64,000 bases of DNA. It comes from CAWBJO01 sp963789175. Its GTDB lineage: Bacteria > Pseudomonadota > Alphaproteobacteria > Rhizobiales > Aestuariivirgaceae. Position numbers and translations under genes: made by a program. The first letter of the stretch is position 1. Each line of letters starts with the position of its first letter. Below, in pieces: positions 61,468 through 64,000 of the stretch. The stretch covers positions 620,001-684,000 of the forward strand of contig CAWBJO010000009.1 of the NCBI GenBank assembly GCA_963789175.1, in the 5' to 3' direction. Under the pieces are notes generated by a model. That model searched no databases. It was given only the letters and a program-made list of their open reading frames with translations, and was not told the origin of the DNA.

Positions 61468-62424
61468 TTGAAGCCTTTCTCCGCGCTCACCGAACAGGAA
61501 ATTCTGGCGCTGGCAATCTCAAGCGAGGACGACGACGCGCGTACCTACGCCACCTTCGCGCATTCCCTCATGGAGCGCTTCCCCGCTTCGGCGAAGGTCT
61601 TCGTCGACATGGCGGAGGAGGAGCACGAGCATCGGCGGCGCCTTACCGAGATGTACCGGAAGAAGTTCGGCGAGTTCATCCCGCTCATCCGGCGCGGCGA
61701 CGTCACGGGATTCGTGCGGCATCGGCCGGCGTGGCTCATGAACCAGGCGAGCGTCGAGAAGATGCGGGACTATGCCGACGTCATCGAGGCCGAGAACTGC
61801 AATTTCTACAAGCAGGCGGCCGAGCGGGCGAACGACCCGACCATCAAGGAGCTGCTTGCCAACCTCGCCGCAGCCGAGGCCGGCCACATCAAGCTCGCCG
61901 ACCGGCTCGACAAGAAGCACGTGACGCCCGACGCCAAGACCGAGGAGGCGGAGGCGCAGCGGCGGCTCTTCCTCCTGCAGGTGATCCAGCCCGGCCTCGT
62001 GGGGCTCATGGATGGATCGGTCTCGACGCTGGCGCCGCTCTTCGCGGCGGCCTTCGCCACGCACAGCACCTGGGAAACGTTCCTCGTAGGGACGGCGGCC
62101 TCGGTCGGAGCGGGGATCTCGATGGGATTCGCCGAGGCGCTGTCGGACGACGGCAAGCTCACGGGGCGCGGCCGTCCGCTGATCCGCGGCCTCGCCGCCG
62201 GGATCATGACGACGATCGGCGGGCTCGGCCATGCCCTGCCCTATCTCATTCCCGACTTCTTCACGGCGACGGTGATCGCCACCATCGTCGTGTTCATCGA
62301 GCTGTGGGCGATCTCCTACGTCCGCTACAAATACATGGACACGCCGTTCCTCAGGGCGGCGTTCCAGGTGGCGGTCGGCGGGTTTCTCGTCTTCCTCACC
62401 GGCATCCTGATCGGCAACGCCTGA
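61468..62424 (+). CDS. mbfA: Membrane-bound ferritin (ferritin-like plus VIT1/CCC1 domain), iron exporter
   Basis: A 318-residue protein. A ferritin-like domain (about 1-145) has Glu/His iron ligands in AEEEHEHRRRLTEMY, EAENCNFYKQAAERAND and AAEAGHIKLADRL. The C-terminal VIT1/CCC1 part (about 165-318) contains GLVGLMDGSVSTLAPLFAAA and ASVGAGISMGFAEALSDDG, with three further helices. This is the MbfA architecture, which exports iron and protects against acid and peroxide stress. TTG start with AGGAG 6 nt upstream. An Irr-type box precedes it. Confidence 0.94.
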   Translation: MKPFSALTEQEILALAISSEDDDARTYATFAHSLMERFPASAKVFVDMAEEEHEHRRRLTEMYRKKFGEFIPLIRRGDVTGFVRHRPAWLMNQASVEKMRDYADVIEAENCNFYKQAAERANDPTIKELLANLAAAEAGHIKLADRLDKKHVTPDAKTEEAEAQRRLFLLQVIQPGLVGLMDGSVSTLAPLFAAAFATHSTWETFLVGTAASVGAGISMGFAEALSDDGKLTGRGRPLIRGLAAGIMTTIGGLGHALPYLIPDFFTATVIATIVVFIELWAISYVRYKYMDTPFLRAAFQVAVGGFLVFLTGILIGNA

Positions 62425-62695
62425 ACCGATCACGACCTGCGGCCTGCCGATCACGGAGGCGTGAGAGCGAGCGCACGGCCGCCTCAGCAAACCGTGACCA
62501 CCGGGTGAGCAGCGTCGGTGCCACTTTACCGAATCCATCGGCATTACAAGGGTTTCGGACGTCGCGCAGCCGTGTTGCGGCTTGATTCGATTTCGCCGGC
62601 GCGATGCGTAGATTGCACGACATCGAAGCGCTGACGAAACGAAGCGCAACGACAGAAACAAAGCACAATCTACCAACCCAAGAGAGGACACACCC

Positions 62696-62950
62696 ATGAA
62701 GACGATCGCAGTTGCAGCCCTGGCCACCCTTTTCCTCGCCGCTCCCGCCCTGGCGTCGGGCTTCCCCGAGAAAGCCGAGAGCCGCGCGTGGACCACGACG
62801 AAGACCTATGGCGGCGAAGTTACCGAGAAGCTGCCGCTCAAGGCGATGGACCGGATCGGCTCGCGTTCGGACGCGATCTCGTTCGGCTCCGCCCAGGCGC
62901 TGGCCGCCGATGAGGTCGTCCACCTGCCGCTGAAGGCGATGGACCGCTAA
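62696..62950 (+). CDS. Small exported protein with repeated LPLKAMDR motif
   Basis: An 84-residue protein with a signal peptide (IAVAALATLFLAAPALASGF). The mature part contains EKLPLKAMDRIGSRSDAISF and ends HLPLKAMDR, so the eight-residue LPLKAMDR is repeated exactly at the C-terminus. No family recognised. A purine-rich AGAGAGGA lies upstream of the ATG. It is convergent with pheT, with a hairpin between. Confidence 0.7.
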   Translation: MKTIAVAALATLFLAAPALASGFPEKAESRAWTTTKTYGGEVTEKLPLKAMDRIGSRSDAISFGSAQALAADEVVHLPLKAMDR

Positions 62951-62990
62951 CCGACAAAAGCAAAAACCAGAAAAATCCAAGAGGACACTG

Positions 62991-63016
62991 GCGGCCCGGG
63001 CTCATCCCCGGGCCGC
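62991..63016. terminator. Strong hairpin between the small exported protein gene and pheT
   Basis: Perfect stem GCGGCCCGGG / CCCGGGCCGC with loop CTCATC, then ATGTTTT on the plus strand. It can end both convergent genes. Confidence 0.82.
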
Positions 63017-63026
63017 ATGTTTTCGA

Positions 63027-64000
63027 TCAGGTGCGCAGGACGGCGCCGGTCGCCTTGGCAACCTCGTCGACGATCCTGCGTCCGATCGCGTCGATCTCGG
63101 TCTCGGTCAGCGTGCGGTCGCGCGGCTGCAGCACCACCTCGATCGCCACCGACTTGCGGCCGCTGCCGACGGCGCCGCCCGTGAACACGTCGAAGACGTT
63201 GACGGCGGAAATGAGATTGCGATCCGCCGAGCGGGCGGCCCGCACGATGCGATCGGCCTCGAGGTCCGCATCGACGAGGAAGGCGAAGTCGCGGGAGACG
63301 GGCATGAGATCGGACGCGTCGAGGGCCGGGCGCGCCGACAGGCGCCCCTTCGCCTCGGGGATCGCATCGAGCACGGCCTCGAACGCGACGAGCGGCCCCT
63401 TGACGTCCATGGCGCGCAGCACGCGTGGATGGACCTCGCCGAAGACGGCAAGCACGGTCTTCGGTCCGAGCCGGATGCTGCCCGAGCGGCCCGGGTGGAA
63501 CCAGGCCGGCGCCTCGGATGACCACCTGCAGGCCGGACGACGGCGCACCGGCGGCGGCGAGCACGGCGAAGGCATCGGCCTTGGCATCGTAGACGTCGAC
63601 GGGCCGCGGCTCGCCGCTCCAATGGCGATCGCGGTCGCGACCCTGGCGGATACCGGCGGCGCGGAGCGTTTCGTCCTGCGGCCGGTCGCCGGCATAGGCC
63701 TGGCCGATCTCGAAGAGCGCGACGTCGTCAAGGCCGCGGGCCAGATTGCGCCCGGCGGCGGCGACGAGATTGGGGAGCAGCGAGGGACGCATGTCGGTGA
63801 GCTCGGAGGAGATCGGATTGACCAGCTTCAGCTCCGCCCGGCCGCCGCCGAAGAGCTCGGCATGGGCAGCGGACAGGAACGACCACGTCACCGCCTCGTC
63901 GAGACCGCGGCCGGCCAGGCGCCTGCGGGCGAGCAGCGTGCGCCGCTGCAGCGACGAGAGAACCGGCCGCGCCACGGCGTGCGGCCGCGACATGGGAGCG
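63027..64000 (-). CDS. pheT: Phenylalanyl-tRNA synthetase beta subunit, C-terminal part, frameshifted in this sequence
   Basis: The frame open at base 64000 runs RPHAVARPVLSSLQ, LDEAVTWSFLSAAHAELFGG and LVNPISSELTDMRPSLLPNL, the catalytic-like core of PheT. Near 63515 the homologous frame changes, and reading continues as EAPAWFHPGRSGSIRLGPKT and VLAVFGEVHPRVLRAMDVKG. The C-terminal anticodon-binding FDX-ACB domain then follows (MPVSRDFAFLVDADLEADRI and SVAIEVVLQPRDRTLTETEI), ending at 63027. One extra base explains the switch. The gene is essential, so a sequence error is most likely. The 5' part lies beyond the window. Confidence 0.9.

Noticed and set aside
63490..63540. Programmed frameshift in pheT
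   Set aside because: No slippery heptamer or stimulatory structure was evident and pheT is not known to use frameshifting; a sequence error is simpler.

Overview
The window is GC-rich DNA from an alphaproteobacterium, most likely a free-living member of the Hyphomicrobiales (Rhizobiales). The grounds are a canonical nepR-ecfG / phyR general stress response locus with EcfG-type promoters, an mbfA-like ferritin/VIT1 gene preceded by an Irr-type iron control element, HWE and HisKA_2 histidine kinases, and a TAXI-type TRAP transporter. No rRNA, CRISPR array, insertion sequence, phage gene or recognisable defence system was seen.

Layout. 0-7.3 kb: end of a nitronate monooxygenase gene, a universal stress protein, a MacAB-type exporter, an SDR, and a two-gene module of a 3-hydroxyisobutyrate-dehydrogenase-like enzyme plus an SMP-30 lactonase. 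7.4-12.5 kb: the general stress response island. nepR-ecfG and phyR are divergent, followed by a soluble PAS-HWE kinase, CsbD and Dps proteins, a 25-codon hydrophobic micro-ORF and an exported PRC-barrel protein. Seven sequences there match GGAAC-N16/17-(C/G)GTT, and an eighth precedes a DUF3072 gene at 31.5 kb. 12.5-23.3 kb: a TetR regulator, then a seven-gene minus-strand operon (two permeases, binding protein, acetamidase/formamidase, two ATPases, SDR) for import and probable hydrolysis of a peptide- or amide-like substrate. A divergent SIS-domain sugar-phosphate gene with an SDR and a Bcr/CflA-type exporter follow. 23.4-34.5 kb: a CHASE3 kinase, a cyanide-insensitive-type bd quinol oxidase, a CbpA/CbpM chaperone pair, an RlpA-like protein, an MFS transporter and small conserved proteins.

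34.6-44.3 kb: a ribose-type ABC importer, a complete TAXI/TRAP/DUF1850 uptake operon, and an ECF sigma factor overlapping a membrane-anchored von Willebrand A protein that may be its anti-sigma partner. 44.4-50.3 kb: a RibD-like reductase, a methyltransferase remnant, a membrane-anchored DJ-1/PfpI protein, and a large DUF2339 membrane protein that is frameshifted as given. That gene is divergent from a TetR gene, with two operator-like palindromes between them. 50.3-55.0 kb: a gene-poor, decayed stretch ending at tRNA-Ser(GGA). It holds disrupted aldo/keto reductase, PilZ and unknown genes, three intact genes for exported or envelope proteins, and a 20-bp direct repeat. 55.1-64 kb: an alpha/beta hydrolase, msrA, a gutted beta-propeller gene, lepA, two tandem PAP2-type phosphatases, mbfA, a small exported protein, and the 3' part of pheT, which is also frameshifted.

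The shared theme is stress: oxidative protection (Dps, MsrA, MbfA, Usp), envelope upkeep (MacAB, RlpA, PRC-barrel) and protein folding (CbpA/M), alongside several scavenging transporters. The two frameshifts in otherwise intact genes, pheT and DUF2339, are both consistent with one extra base. Single-base sequence errors should be considered before biological explanations.
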